A stretch of 64,000 bases of DNA from Clostridium saudiense (lineage in GTDB: Bacteria > Bacillota > Clostridia > Clostridiales > Clostridiaceae): positions 1-64,000 of the forward strand of contig NZ_CBYM010000018.1 of assembly GCF_000577815.1 (NCBI RefSeq), read 5' to 3'. Numbering within the stretch: the stretch's first letter is position 1; every line of letters starts with the position of its first letter. Shown here in pieces: positions 16,398 to 26,029 of this stretch. The translations under genes were made by a program, and so were the position numbers. The notes beneath the pieces were generated by a model. That model did not search any database and had not been told where the DNA came from. It worked only from the letters and a program-made list of their open reading frames with translations.

Positions 16398-17246
16398 ATG
16401 GCTAAGATAATTTCTATAATAAATTTAAAGGGTGGAGTTGCAAAAACTACAACTACAGTTGGATTAGCTCAAGTTCTATCAACAGAATTTAATAAGAAAG
16501 TATTAGTTATAGATTTAGATGCACAAACAAATGCAACAACTATGTTAATTGGGGAAGAAAAATGGCTTGAAGTAAATAAGGACAAGCAAACTATAGCTCA
16601 ATTATTTTATGAAGGAGTATATCCTAAAAGTGAAAAAATATTTGATATTAATAAAGCAATATTGAAAGGAGTTTCTAATATTGATGAAGTAAAGTTAGTG
16701 GATCTTTTACCATCAAGCTTAGAATTAATAGATATACAAGAAGATGTAATAAAAACTCCAAGGGGAATTTTTTCAACTATTAGGCCAGTTGATTTACTAG
16801 GAAGGCAATTATCAAAAGTTAAAGAAAGATATGATTATATATTAATAGATTGTCCTCCAAATTTAGGAGTAATAACAAGGAATGGATTGAAGGTATCAGA
16901 TGTTTATATTATACCAACTATACCAGATATTTTATCAACATATGGAATTCCTCAAATAATTAGTAGAGTAAAGAAATATTCTAAGGAATTAGAAAGAGAT
17001 ATAAAGCCTTTAGGAATAGTTATAACTAAATATAGAGAGCAATCACCAGTTCATAGAAGGACTATAAAGAAATTACAGGAAGAAGTAGATTGTAAAGTGT
17101 TTAATACTATATTTAAAGAAAACGATAGCATTGCAAGTGCTGCTGAATATATAAATAAATCTACTGTGAGGCAAAAATGGGGATATGGTGGACAAGTTAA
17201 TAATTTTATAGCATTAGCAAGAGAAATAATTGAAGCTATGGAGTGA
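16398..17246 (+). CDS. ParA/Soj-family partition ATPase
   Basis: 282 residues from the ATG at 16398 (GGGGG site at 16389-16393); the frame extends upstream to 16353 without a site. Deviant Walker A 'KGGVAKTT' has the signature Lys11, with Ala in place of the usual Gly before GKT. It also has 'LVIDLDAQTNAT' (A') and 'YDYILIDCPPNLG' (Walker B). ParA ATPases move plasmids or chromosome origins with a DNA-binding partner. No ParB follows; the next gene is a small basic SAP-like protein that could take that role. This fits a captured plasmid or integrative-element partition module. Confidence 0.92.
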   Translation: MAKIISIINLKGGVAKTTTTVGLAQVLSTEFNKKVLVIDLDAQTNATTMLIGEEKWLEVNKDKQTIAQLFYEGVYPKSEKIFDINKAILKGVSNIDEVKLVDLLPSSLELIDIQEDVIKTPRGIFSTIRPVDLLGRQLSKVKERYDYILIDCPPNLGVITRNGLKVSDVYIIPTIPDILSTYGIPQIISRVKKYSKELERDIKPLGIVITKYREQSPVHRRTIKKLQEEVDCKVFNTIFKENDSIASAAEYINKSTVRQKWGYGGQVNNFIALAREIIEAME

Positions 17247-17250
17247 ATTT

Positions 17251-17610
17251 ATGGAGAAGAAGTTAAAAGAATTATTTAATGTAATTATGGAAGAGATGAA
17301 AACCAATGATGAGTTTAAAAAGAAAATTGAGGTTGTTTTAGGGGGAGAAGATAAACCTAAAAAGAAGGTTAAGAAAAAAGTTATTATTGAACCTAAGTTA
17401 AATCCTTTGGAACTTATAAGTAAGAGTGAAGTGGATTTAAGAGAGAAGCTTTCGGAGCTTGAAGTTATTGACTTGAAAAATATTATTAAGTTTTATGAAA
17501 TGGATAATACGAGTTCTTGTAGTAGATGGAAAAAGAAAGATAGGCTTATTAATTATGTAATCGATGTTAGTAAAAGTCGAGTTAATAGGGGAAATGCATT
17601 TAGAAATTAA
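17251..17610 (+). CDS. Small basic protein with C-terminal SAP-like domain (possible ParA partner)
   Basis: 119 residues from the ATG at 17251; the site GGAG is in the last codons of parA, only 4 bases separate the genes, so they are co-translated. There is a Lys-rich linker (KPKKKVKKKV) near residue 45. The C-terminal ~60 residues ('LREKLSELEVIDLKNIIKFY...WKKKDRLINYVID...RGNAFR') look like a SAP/Rho-N-like helix-extension-helix DNA-binding motif. Function as a partition adaptor is inferred from position only. Confidence 0.65.
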   Translation: MEKKLKELFNVIMEEMKTNDEFKKKIEVVLGGEDKPKKKVKKKVIIEPKLNPLELISKSEVDLREKLSELEVIDLKNIIKFYEMDNTSSCSRWKKKDRLINYVIDVSKSRVNRGNAFRN

Positions 17611-17876
17611 TTATAAATATTGAAATGAAAAAGGAAATATAAAAATATTATGAGAATGTTTTGAAGAAAATTCAAGGCATTCTTTGTTTATATAAAATAA
17701 TAAGTATTAATTAAATTTTTTTAGTATTTTTTAGAGAAGTTAAAAAAATATAATAATTAATAGTAAAGTTAATAGCTTTAGAGTAAATATTATAAATTGT
17801 AAAATAATTTATATTAAGATTTGTGAAATTTATATAAAGGTAATTGTGTTAAAAAGTAGGTAGAGTAAAGCATTAA

Positions 17877-18035
17877 ATAGAGGGTAGAAGATTAAAATTT
17901 GTTGGAACGGGGTTAGGGTTGTTTGGGCACTTTATTAAGTGGTGGTTCTTTACAATAATTACATTAGGTATATATGGATTTTGGCTTAGTATAAAAATAA
18001 GACAATGGGAAGTAAGAAATGTTCAATTTGAATAG
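17877..18035 (+). pseudogene. Remnant of a DUF898/YjgN-like membrane protein
   Basis: A 52-codon frame without a start codon, reading 'RRLKFVGTGLGLFGHFIKWW' and then 'TLGIYGFWLSIKIRQW', matches the terminal module of DUF898-type membrane proteins, where 'ITLGIYGFW' is characteristic. An in-frame TAA lies just upstream, so the rest has been lost. The remaining sequence from 17611 to 18298 shows no gene, only a terminator and the promoter at 18177. Confidence 0.6.
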
Positions 18036-18048
18036 TTGGAAGAATAGA

Positions 18049-18078
18049 AGCACTTATTTAGATAGGTGCTTTTTATTT
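18049..18078 (+). terminator. Terminator
   Basis: AAGCACTT / AGGTGCTT stem (one G-T pair) followed by TTTATTTTAT. Confidence 0.65.
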
Positions 18079-18176
18079 TATATAGATTTAGAAATGATAA
18101 ATTAAATGTAAAACTACAATATAATTATAAAGAGTAATAGAAAGTAGTAGTTAAATTATGTATATGTAATTTCCTA

Positions 18177-18211
18177 TTTCGACATAAAAAAATAAGTTGA
18201 TTTGATATAAT
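18177..18211 (+). promoter_or_regulatory. Spo0A-box promoter of the Mrr-like gene
   Basis: TTTCGACA at 18177-18184, exactly 21 bases, TATAAT at 18206-18211 with TTTGA before it. Same layout as 7405, 21810 and 30120. Confidence 0.6.
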
Positions 18212-18316
18212 TACTGTTAATGTAGTATTTATAATAAAATATTATAAAATAACCACAAGGATCAATAACTTAGAGGTAGTATTTAAGTATATATATGATT
18301 GGAGAAAATTAAGTTT

Positions 18317-19324
18317 ATGAGCGAAAGAGTATGGTTACATAGAATATCTCATTGCAAGGAGGTTTCATTTAAATTATTGGAAATGGGATATTTAACAATA
18401 GGCTTTTCTGATATTGCTAAAGAAGAGTTTTTAAATGAAATTTTAAATAATGATATTTATGAAAGTAGAATTAAATTTTTTGAAGAGGAATTTGAGAAGA
18501 TTTGGGGACCTAAAAAGAGAAATAGATATAGCTTATGGAGATTTATACATGAGTTTAAAGATAATGATATTGTAGTAGTTCCATATAGTAAAGAGTTTGA
18601 TATATATAAACTTATAGGAAAGCCAATGATGCTTAAGGATGTAGATGATGGAAACATTGTAGGAGAATTTAGTAATGCTGATTTAGGGTTTGTTTGGAAA
18701 GTTGAACCTTTAATAAGGAATGCAAAACGTAGTGAGTTATTTAGTAGAAAATTAATATCAAGAATGAAAATTAGAGATACTAATGCAAATATTACTGATT
18801 TAAAAGATGAAATAGAAAATGCCATAGATATAGTAAAAAATAATAAATTATTTGATATACATGATTTTATTATTGATTCTATGATAAAAAATATTGAAGA
18901 GGTTATAAATGAAGGGTTATCAGATCATAAGTTTGAAAAATTAGTTAAATGGTATATGGATAAGTGTGGTTCTACAGATACTTATATACCATCTAAGAAT
19001 GAAAGTGGTAAGGAAAATGGAGCAGATGCCGATGTAGTTGCTATTTTTAAAAATTTAAAGGTAGTTATATATATTCAAGTAAAATATCATAGAGGTTTTA
19101 CTGAAGGTTTGGCAGTAGAGCAAATAAATGAATATAAAAATCAAAGGGAATATGTGGAAGACGAGTATACATATATTCCTTGGGTTATAAGTAGTGCAGA
19201 TGAGTATTCAGATAATGCTAAATCTTTAGCCAATGAATATGGAGTTAGATTAATAGGTTTAAAGGAATTTTGTAAGATGATTATTGACATAGGTATTCAA
19301 GATATTAATGAGGCATTTAGATAA
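18317..19324 (+). CDS. Mrr-like restriction endonuclease
   Basis: 335 residues from the ATG at 18317; a TTG at 18299 overlaps the likely ribosome site GGAGAA. The N-terminal ~110 residues ('RVWLHRISHCKEVSFKLLEMGYLTIGFSD') look like a small beta-barrel reader domain. The C-terminal Mrr-type PD-(D/E)xK core has 'GADADVVAIF' (Asp237/Asp239) and 'IYIQVKYH' (Gln254-Val-Lys256), the D-(n)-QxK signature. This class cuts foreign, usually modified, DNA. It precedes the Argonaute gene by 128 bases on the same strand, so a functional partnership is possible. It has a Spo0A-box promoter. Confidence 0.85.
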   Translation: MSERVWLHRISHCKEVSFKLLEMGYLTIGFSDIAKEEFLNEILNNDIYESRIKFFEEEFEKIWGPKKRNRYSLWRFIHEFKDNDIVVVPYSKEFDIYKLIGKPMMLKDVDDGNIVGEFSNADLGFVWKVEPLIRNAKRSELFSRKLISRMKIRDTNANITDLKDEIENAIDIVKNNKLFDIHDFIIDSMIKNIEEVINEGLSDHKFEKLVKWYMDKCGSTDTYIPSKNESGKENGADADVVAIFKNLKVVIYIQVKYHRGFTEGLAVEQINEYKNQREYVEDEYTYIPWVISSADEYSDNAKSLANEYGVRLIGLKEFCKMIIDIGIQDINEAFR

Positions 19325-19452
19325 GAGTAAAAATACAAAAGTATGCTGCTAGCATAGCAACAATGTTATATGACTTTGATACAATAATATTATCAAATTT
19401 AGGTAATGATATGTTGTATTTTTTGTATACGAATGAAAGGGTGTAAGGAACA

Positions 19453-21690
19453 ATGAATAATTTAATGTTAGAAGCTTTTAAAGGAATAGGAACAATAAAA
19501 CCATTGGTTTTTTATAGATACAAATTAATAGGAAAAGGTAAAATAGAAAATACATATAAAACCATAAGCAATGCTAAAAATAAGATGAGTTTTAATAATA
19601 AATTTAAAGCAACATTTAGTAAAGGAGAAACAATATATACATTAGAAAAGTTTGAAGTAATGCCAAATTTAAATGATGTAACAATTGAATTTGATGGTGA
19701 GGAAGTATTACCTATAAAAGATAATAATGAAATTTATTCTGAAGTTGTTCAATTTTATATTAATAATAATTTACGTAAGATTAAGTTAGATAATAAATAT
19801 CAAAAGTATAGAGCTACAAATACAAGGGAAATAACAGGTAATGTTATATTAGATAAAGATTTTAAGGAAAAATATAAAAAGAGTAAAAGTGGATTTCAAT
19901 TAAAAAGAAAATTTATAATTTCTCCTAAGGTAAATGATGAGGGAAAAGTAACTTTATTTTTAGATTTAAATTCTAGTTTTGATTATGATAAAAATATTTA
20001 CCAAATGATAAAGGCTGGAATGGATGTAGTAGGTCAAGAGGTAATTAATACATGGAACAATAAAAAACAAAAAGGGAAGATCAAGAAAATATCAGAATTA
20101 ACAATAAGTGAGCCATGTAACTTTGGACAATCCTTAATTGATTACTATGTTAGTTTAAATCAAGCTGTCAGGGTTAAGAACTTCACAGAAGAAGAGAAGA
20201 ATACAAATGTTATAGTAGTTCAAGTTGGAAAAGGTGAAGTAGAATATATTCCACATGCATTAAAACCAATTATAACTAGGGAGTATATTAAAAAATATGA
20301 TGAAGCTTTTTCAAAAGAAGTAGAAAATCTAATCAAAATAAATATGAGTTATAGGTATGAAATACTTAAGAAATTTATTGATGATATAGGAAGTATAACT
20401 GAGTTAAATAATTTAAAGTTTGAAAATACATATATAGATAATATTGAAAGTTTGGGGTACCAGCAAGGTAAATTGAATGATCCAGTATTAATTGGGGGTA
20501 AAGGGATACTAAAAGATAAGATTCATGTATTTAAAAGTGGATTTTATAAATCTCCAATTGATGAGGTGAAGTTTGGAGTTATTTATCCAAAAGGACATAC
20601 TAATGATAGCAAAAGTACAATTAGAGCTATATATGATTTTTGTACTGATGGAAAATATCAGGGAAAAGATAATATATTTATAAATAATAAATTAATGAAT
20701 ATAAAATTTAGTAATCAAGATTGTGTTTTTGAAGAGTATGAATTAAATGATATTACAGAGTATAAAAGGGCTGCTAATAAGCTTAAAAATAATGAAAATA
20801 TTAAATTTGTCATTGCTATTATACCAGCAATAGATGAAAGTGATATTGAAAATCCATATAATCCTTTTAAGAGAGTTTGTGCAGAATTAAATTTACCATC
20901 ACAAATGGTTTCTTTAAAAACTGCAAAAAGATTTGGGACAAGTAAAGGTAATAATGAACTTTATTTTTTACATAATATTTCTTTAGGTATATTAGGTAAG
21001 ATAGGAGGAGTTCCATGGGTAATTAAAGATATGCCTGGAGAAGTAGATTGTTTTGTTGGATTAGATGTGGGAACAAAGGAGAAAGGAATACATTATCCCG
21101 CTTGTTCAGTGCTTTTTGATAAGTATGGTAAGTTAATAAATTATTATAAGCCTACAATACCTCAAAGTGGAGAAATAATTAAAACGGATGTTTTACAAGA
21201 GATATTTGATAAGGTACTACTTTCTTATGAAGAGGAAAATGGGCAGTATCCAAGAAATATTGTTATTCATAGGGATGGTTTTTCTAGGGAAGATTTAGAG
21301 TGGTATAAGAATTATTTTATTAAAAAGAATATTAATTTTACAATAGTAGAAATTAAAAAGAACTTTGCAACTAGGGTAGCAAATAATATTAATAATGAAG
21401 TTAGTAATCCTTTTAAGGGAAGTTTTATTTTAAGGGAAAATGAAGCAATAGTAGTTACAACGGATATTAAGGATAATATTGGAGCACCTAAGCCAATTAA
21501 GGTGGAAAAGACATATGGAGATATTGATATGATGACTATAATAAATCAAATATATGCATTAACTCAAATTCATGTTGGATCTGCAAAGAGTATGAGATTG
21601 CCAATAACAACAGGTTATGCAGATAAGATTTGTAAATCTATAGAGTATATACCTTCAGGGCGAGTTGATAATAGATTGTTCTTTTTATAG
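19453..21690 (+). CDS. ago: Long (type A) prokaryotic Argonaute, CbAgo-like
   Basis: 745 residues with N, PAZ, MID and PIWI regions. All four catalytic residues of the DEDD tetrad are visible: Asp538 ('VGLDVGT'), Glu574 ('QSGEII'), Asp608 ('IHRDGFS') and Asp724 ('GYADKIC'). Each is three less than the numbers I recall for CbAgo of C. butyricum (541/577/611/727), and the N-terminus looks nearly the same, so this is a close orthologue. CbAgo uses short 5'-phosphorylated DNA guides to cut DNA and protects against plasmids and phage. A conserved MID segment 'SQMVSLKTAKR' fits 5'-phosphate binding. Site AAGGAA precedes the ATG. It is likely active. Confidence 0.95.
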   Translation: MNNLMLEAFKGIGTIKPLVFYRYKLIGKGKIENTYKTISNAKNKMSFNNKFKATFSKGETIYTLEKFEVMPNLNDVTIEFDGEEVLPIKDNNEIYSEVVQFYINNNLRKIKLDNKYQKYRATNTREITGNVILDKDFKEKYKKSKSGFQLKRKFIISPKVNDEGKVTLFLDLNSSFDYDKNIYQMIKAGMDVVGQEVINTWNNKKQKGKIKKISELTISEPCNFGQSLIDYYVSLNQAVRVKNFTEEEKNTNVIVVQVGKGEVEYIPHALKPIITREYIKKYDEAFSKEVENLIKINMSYRYEILKKFIDDIGSITELNNLKFENTYIDNIESLGYQQGKLNDPVLIGGKGILKDKIHVFKSGFYKSPIDEVKFGVIYPKGHTNDSKSTIRAIYDFCTDGKYQGKDNIFINNKLMNIKFSNQDCVFEEYELNDITEYKRAANKLKNNENIKFVIAIIPAIDESDIENPYNPFKRVCAELNLPSQMVSLKTAKRFGTSKGNNELYFLHNISLGILGKIGGVPWVIKDMPGEVDCFVGLDVGTKEKGIHYPACSVLFDKYGKLINYYKPTIPQSGEIIKTDVLQEIFDKVLLSYEEENGQYPRNIVIHRDGFSREDLEWYKNYFIKKNINFTIVEIKKNFATRVANNINNEVSNPFKGSFILRENEAIVVTTDIKDNIGAPKPIKVEKTYGDIDMMTIINQIYALTQIHVGSAKSMRLPITTGYADKICKSIEYIPSGRVDNRLFFL

Positions 21691-21809
21691 ATTATAGAAG
21701 GGGGAGTATTTCTTAGAAAATTATAACTTATTAAAAACAATTAGAATGTAATGGGGATGCTAACGAGAAAAAAACAAGTGGAATAAATTACCTCTGGTGT
21801 GTTGACTTA

Positions 21810-21844
21810 TTTCGACATAAGAAATTGTTTTTATTTATTATAAT
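21810..21844 (+). promoter_or_regulatory. Spo0A-box promoter of the DUF4041 gene
   Basis: TTTCGACA (21810-21817), 21 bases, TATAAT (21839-21844), 29 bases before the ATG of the DUF4041 gene. Confidence 0.6.
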
Positions 21845-21873
21845 GTCATTATAAGGTTGTAGGAGGAAAAAAT

Positions 21874-23337
21874 ATGTTTGAAAAAATTAAAGAGTTATTT
21901 AGATTAAGAAAGGCTATTGAAGAAAAAAGTATAGAGTTAAATAAGCTTAATAATAATATACTTGAATTAAATAAGGAAAAAGAAAATAAAATAAAGAATT
22001 TAGATAATGAAGTAAATGGCGAAGTTGAAAAGTTAAGGTTAGAAAAGCAAGATGAAGTTTTTAAGTTTAGTGAAAAAATTGAAAATATAAAATCTGAAAT
22101 TTCAAAAGAAGCAGAAAAAATTGAAAGAGTTGAAAAATTAAATAATGATATTGAAAAATTAGATAAGAAATTAGTAAGAGAAACTAAAAGACTAAATAAA
22201 ATTAAACTATTATATAATAGTATTCAGTACATAATAGAAAAGTATAAGGAACAAGACATATTTAAAGATAATATAGAAGAATTAATACTGAAAGAGAAAT
22301 TTCATGATGATGAAGTTGACTTTGATCCAACAGTAAAGCTTAAACTTCACTGTATGGATATAAAAGAATTAAGGAAAGCATTTAATGAAAATGAAAAATG
22401 TATAAATGAAGCTCTAAAAAAATATGAAGGTAGATACAATACTAAGGCAAATGCGACAATATATAAACTTATGGTAATTGCATTAAAGGCAGAACAACAA
22501 AATATTTTATATAACTTAAAATATGAAAAGTTGGACAAGGCTGTAGAAGCTGTAAAGGCTACAACTCAAAAATACTTAGATATTGCAGCAGAAGGAAATC
22601 AAAGTATTTTTAATACTATGGTTAAATTTATAAATGAAATAGAGTTTCTATTTATAAGGGCAGTTGAAATAGAATATGAATATTACATAAAAAAAGAGCA
22701 GCAAAAAGAAGAACAAGCTAGATTAAGAGAGCAAATGAGACAAGAAGCTGAGGAAAGAAAGCTTTTAGAGCAACAAAAGAAGCAAATTGAAAAGGAAGAA
22801 GAGAAATATAAGACAGAGATATCTAAAGTTGAAGAAGCTTTAGCTAGTTCAGAAGATAATGAAATGTTAGAAAAGTTAAAAGCTAGGTTACAAGAATTAC
22901 AAGAACAATTAGATGGTGTTGAGCATAAAAAAGAAGATATTGTTAAAAGGCAAAATGGTAAGGCGGGTTACGTTTATATAATTAGTAATTTAGGTTCATT
23001 TGGAGACAAGACGTTTAAGATTGGTATGACAAGAAGATTGAATCCACAAGATAGAGTAGATGAATTAGGTGATGCTAGTGTACCTTTTGTATTTGATGTA
23101 CATAGTTTTATTTTCTCTGATGATGCTGTTGGATTAGAACAAAAATTGCATAATATTTTAAATGATAAGAGAACTAATAAGATTAATTTTAGAAAGGAAT
23201 TCTTTAATGTTTCTATTGATGAGTTGGAATCATTAGTTCAGGAGATTGAACCTACTGCAGAATTTAATAAAACTATGGTGGCTGAGCAGTATAGACAGAC
23301 TATTTCTATTAATGAGGAAGAGAACGTATTAGTTTAA
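21874..23337 (+). CDS. DUF4041 / T5orf172-type GIY-YIG nuclease with coiled coil
   Basis: 487 residues. The first ~115 form a long charged coiled coil. A DUF4041 helical region follows (about 130-270), then a second coiled coil (about 275-365, very Glu/Gln/Lys-rich). The C-terminal GIY-YIG-type domain (about 368-460) has 'GYVYIISN', 'FKIGMTRR', 'RVDELG' and 'GLEQKLH', i.e. the Tyr/Tyr, Arg and Glu pattern of the T5orf172/MUG113 family. It is a predicted nuclease held in a coiled-coil assembly; such proteins occur in phages and defence islands. AGGAGG precedes the ATG. The small membrane protein and GTPase genes follow. Confidence 0.85.
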   Translation: MFEKIKELFRLRKAIEEKSIELNKLNNNILELNKEKENKIKNLDNEVNGEVEKLRLEKQDEVFKFSEKIENIKSEISKEAEKIERVEKLNNDIEKLDKKLVRETKRLNKIKLLYNSIQYIIEKYKEQDIFKDNIEELILKEKFHDDEVDFDPTVKLKLHCMDIKELRKAFNENEKCINEALKKYEGRYNTKANATIYKLMVIALKAEQQNILYNLKYEKLDKAVEAVKATTQKYLDIAAEGNQSIFNTMVKFINEIEFLFIRAVEIEYEYYIKKEQQKEEQARLREQMRQEAEERKLLEQQKKQIEKEEEKYKTEISKVEEALASSEDNEMLEKLKARLQELQEQLDGVEHKKEDIVKRQNGKAGYVYIISNLGSFGDKTFKIGMTRRLNPQDRVDELGDASVPFVFDVHSFIFSDDAVGLEQKLHNILNDKRTNKINFRKEFFNVSIDELESLVQEIEPTAEFNKTMVAEQYRQTISINEEENVLV

Positions 23338-23523
23338 TAGATAAGAGAAGATTTTAAATTTATAAAGAGAGAAATAATGATATAAAATGAATAAATTAGA
23401 GTAACAAATGAAGTTAGTAAATGAAGCAGTAGAATTAATTAAAACTTAGTAAATAGCCATGTAATTTAAATGAAAATTATGGAGAGTAAATTGTTTATAT
23501 TAAAAACATAGAAAGGATAATTA

Positions 23524-23790
23524 ATGCTTAGTGGAATAGGTAAATTTGTAATAGATAGTATTACTATTTTGGATGATACATTATTAAATTTAATTGTTAC
23601 AGTTATAGTGGGATGGATTAGTTATATATTAGCATATAAGATAACAGGAAATGCTTATTTGTATGGTGTTGTTGAAAGTAAGAGTGGCGGAAGTTTTATT
23701 CATTGGATAGTAAGAATAGGAATTTTTCTTGTTCTAAGTATTGTTATTAGATGGGGATATTCAATTTATAATATTATAAGTAGTTTTTGA
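23524..23790 (+). CDS. Small two-helix membrane protein
   Basis: 88 residues with two hydrophobic helices (about 16-38 and 63-84) and a short basic/glycine loop between them. AAAGGA precedes the ATG. I do not recognise a family. It lies 186 bases after the DUF4041 gene and 115 before the GTPase gene, on the same strand. A membrane partner for either is possible: dynamin-like GTPases act on membranes. Confidence 0.6.
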   Translation: MLSGIGKFVIDSITILDDTLLNLIVTVIVGWISYILAYKITGNAYLYGVVESKSGGSFIHWIVRIGIFLVLSIVIRWGYSIYNIISSF

Positions 23791-23905
23791 TTATTATGAT
23801 TTAAGTAGGATTTCAGAAATATTGAAAAAACTAGTATTTATGTTAATATTAAATATGATATAGTACAAGCTATAAATGAAGTTATAACTGATATCAGGAG
23901 GGCAA

Positions 23906-25861
23906 ATGAATTTAGAAGATAGAAATAAAGAAATAGATTATTATATAGATAACTATCCAGAAAATGCACCAGTTTTAAAAAGAATTAAAGATAAAATAAA
24001 TCAAGTAGAAAAACAGTTACAAGAACAATATTCTTTAGTTTTTATAGCAGAAAAAGGTGCAGGAAAGACAACAACTATAGATTTTTTATTAGGATTAACA
24101 CAAGAAAAGCAAAAGATAAATGAAAAAACTAAGAAAAAGTACATAGTAGAAGAAGATGTATTAGAAACAGGATCAGGAGCAACTACAACATCAGAAGTTG
24201 TAATATGCCAAAGTGATGAAGAAGTAAGTAAGATAACAATAACTCCATACGAAGTAGAAGAAGTTAAAGAAATATTAGTTGTTTTTGCAAAATCAATGTT
24301 TTCTAATGTACATGGAAGTACTGTTGCTGATGAGCAATTAGCACCAGAGTTAATAAGAGCATGTAGAAATATGACTGGATTAACTGAGAAAAAGAATGAA
24401 TCTGGAGAAAAGGTTGATTTACTAAAAGAGCTAATATTACAGTATAATGCAGAAGATTACAGTAGTTTTGAGCAAAAGATAATTGAAAATGCAAAGCTTA
24501 AAGATAGGAATAAAACTACTTTTATATGTGATGACAAGAACGAAAAATCTTGGATAAAAAAGATATTTAGAAGAATAAACTTGGTACATATAAAAGAAGC
24601 ACCATTACCAAAGAAAATAACAGTAATGTTAAGTAAAGATATATTTGATTTTAGTAAATTTAATAGAATAAGTAAAATTATAGATACTAGGGGACTTGAA
24701 ATTGCTTCAAATACAGATAGAAGTGATATTAAAAGTATTTTCAGAGATGGTGAAAACAACATCTTATTATTTGTAGATAAATTTAATAGTCCATCTAAAA
24801 GTATAATAGATTTAGTAGATCATTATATTTATGATGATGGAATGGATATAGTTAATAGAGTAGGGTATATAGTTAATCACAGAGATGGAGAAGCAGAAAA
24901 GGTTGTAGGCTGTGATGGTATTATCGATAATGAGGAAGATGGAATAGCTGAAAAGCGTAATCAAGTTATTCAAATTTTTAGAGATAACAATGTTTATATT
25001 AAAGAAGAAAATATTATATATTGTTCACCTAAAAGATATTTAGATGAAGAAGGAAGAATTAAGATATCAATTGATGAACTTGAAGAGTATGATTATGATA
25101 GACATGCTATAGAAGAAGTTAAAAAAGAAGCTAGACAAGCAGAGCATGATTTATTTGTAGATAATATTATTAGTTTTATAGATGATTATGAAGCGAAGTT
25201 AGAGTCTGATTTAGAAGAAGCATTAAATAGTTATGAATCTATTAAGAGAGAAATTGAAAAAGACTCAACATTAGATGTAACTCCAGTAGTTGACTATATT
25301 AATAATAAAGAAATTAATATGGACTTAAAAGATAAAATTTTAAAGATGTACGAGGTGTATATAGGTAACAAATTTCCCAGTACACTCAGGGCTATTAATA
25401 ATAGGTTTGGTATTTATAATAGTTATGATATTTATTGTGAAGGGGCAAATGTAGTTGAAAGCTTAATAAAAAGAAGTTTCAAGAATTTTAAAGATGAAAT
25501 AATAGATCAACTAGATTTATCAGCAAAAGGAAAGAAATTGAATAATAATCAGGAAAAAGCTAAGGAATTTATAACTAAGGATATTAATAAATATTTCTTT
25601 AATTACATGGAAGAAATAAATAATTATTTTTATAATAAATTAAAGGAAGATACTTTTTCAAAGGAAAATTCAGAGTTTTGGGATGAAGTAAAAGCACGTT
25701 GGGGTAAAGGTAGTGGATATAGAAAAGATGTTGTTAATCTTTATGAAAAGAATATCCAAGACAATGGATTAAGTAATGAAATTAATGATGAAATTGATGA
25801 AATGATTAATGGATTTAAATTAGGAATAATAGATGTATTAAATAATGTAGAAACTAATTAG
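23906..25861 (+). CDS. Dynamin-like P-loop GTPase
   Basis: 651 residues. The GTPase domain starts with a P loop 'AEKGAGKTTTIDF' (48-60), then 'GSGATTTSEVVI' as a likely switch-I threonine region, and 'SKIIDTRGLE' as the DxxG motif (about 255). Two inserts enlarge it. The C-terminal half (about 400-645) is long, charged and helical, as in dynamin-like stalks, with no membrane segment. AGGAGGG gives a strong start. A terminator follows. Large GTPases of this kind occur in antiphage systems, where they sense or remodel membranes. Its nearest neighbours are a small membrane protein and the Z1 ATPase. Confidence 0.75.
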   Translation: MNLEDRNKEIDYYIDNYPENAPVLKRIKDKINQVEKQLQEQYSLVFIAEKGAGKTTTIDFLLGLTQEKQKINEKTKKKYIVEEDVLETGSGATTTSEVVICQSDEEVSKITITPYEVEEVKEILVVFAKSMFSNVHGSTVADEQLAPELIRACRNMTGLTEKKNESGEKVDLLKELILQYNAEDYSSFEQKIIENAKLKDRNKTTFICDDKNEKSWIKKIFRRINLVHIKEAPLPKKITVMLSKDIFDFSKFNRISKIIDTRGLEIASNTDRSDIKSIFRDGENNILLFVDKFNSPSKSIIDLVDHYIYDDGMDIVNRVGYIVNHRDGEAEKVVGCDGIIDNEEDGIAEKRNQVIQIFRDNNVYIKEENIIYCSPKRYLDEEGRIKISIDELEEYDYDRHAIEEVKKEARQAEHDLFVDNIISFIDDYEAKLESDLEEALNSYESIKREIEKDSTLDVTPVVDYINNKEINMDLKDKILKMYEVYIGNKFPSTLRAINNRFGIYNSYDIYCEGANVVESLIKRSFKNFKDEIIDQLDLSAKGKKLNNNQEKAKEFITKDINKYFFNYMEEINNYFYNKLKEDTFSKENSEFWDEVKARWGKGSGYRKDVVNLYEKNIQDNGLSNEINDEIDEMINGFKLGIIDVLNNVETN

Positions 25862-25879
25862 TGTTATTATTAGATAGTT

Positions 25880-25916
25880 AAAGGGACTTAATTTAAAAAT
25901 TAGGTCCTTTTAATTT
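25880..25916 (+). terminator. Terminator after the GTPase gene
   Basis: AAAGGGACTTAAT / ATTAGGTCCTTTT stem (two G-T pairs), T-rich tail. Confidence 0.7.
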
Positions 25917-26029
25917 TAGAAATAAAATAATAGTGAGTTTATTGAAGAAATATACATGAAATTGTATATATAACTAAAAAATAGTACAATAAATAATATA
26001 AAAAGATAACTGACAAAGGGAGTGGGATA

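Noticed and set aside
19340..19365. GCTAGC-centred inverted repeat before the Argonaute gene
   Set aside because: Short, without T run or spacing that would fit a terminator or operator; possibly chance.
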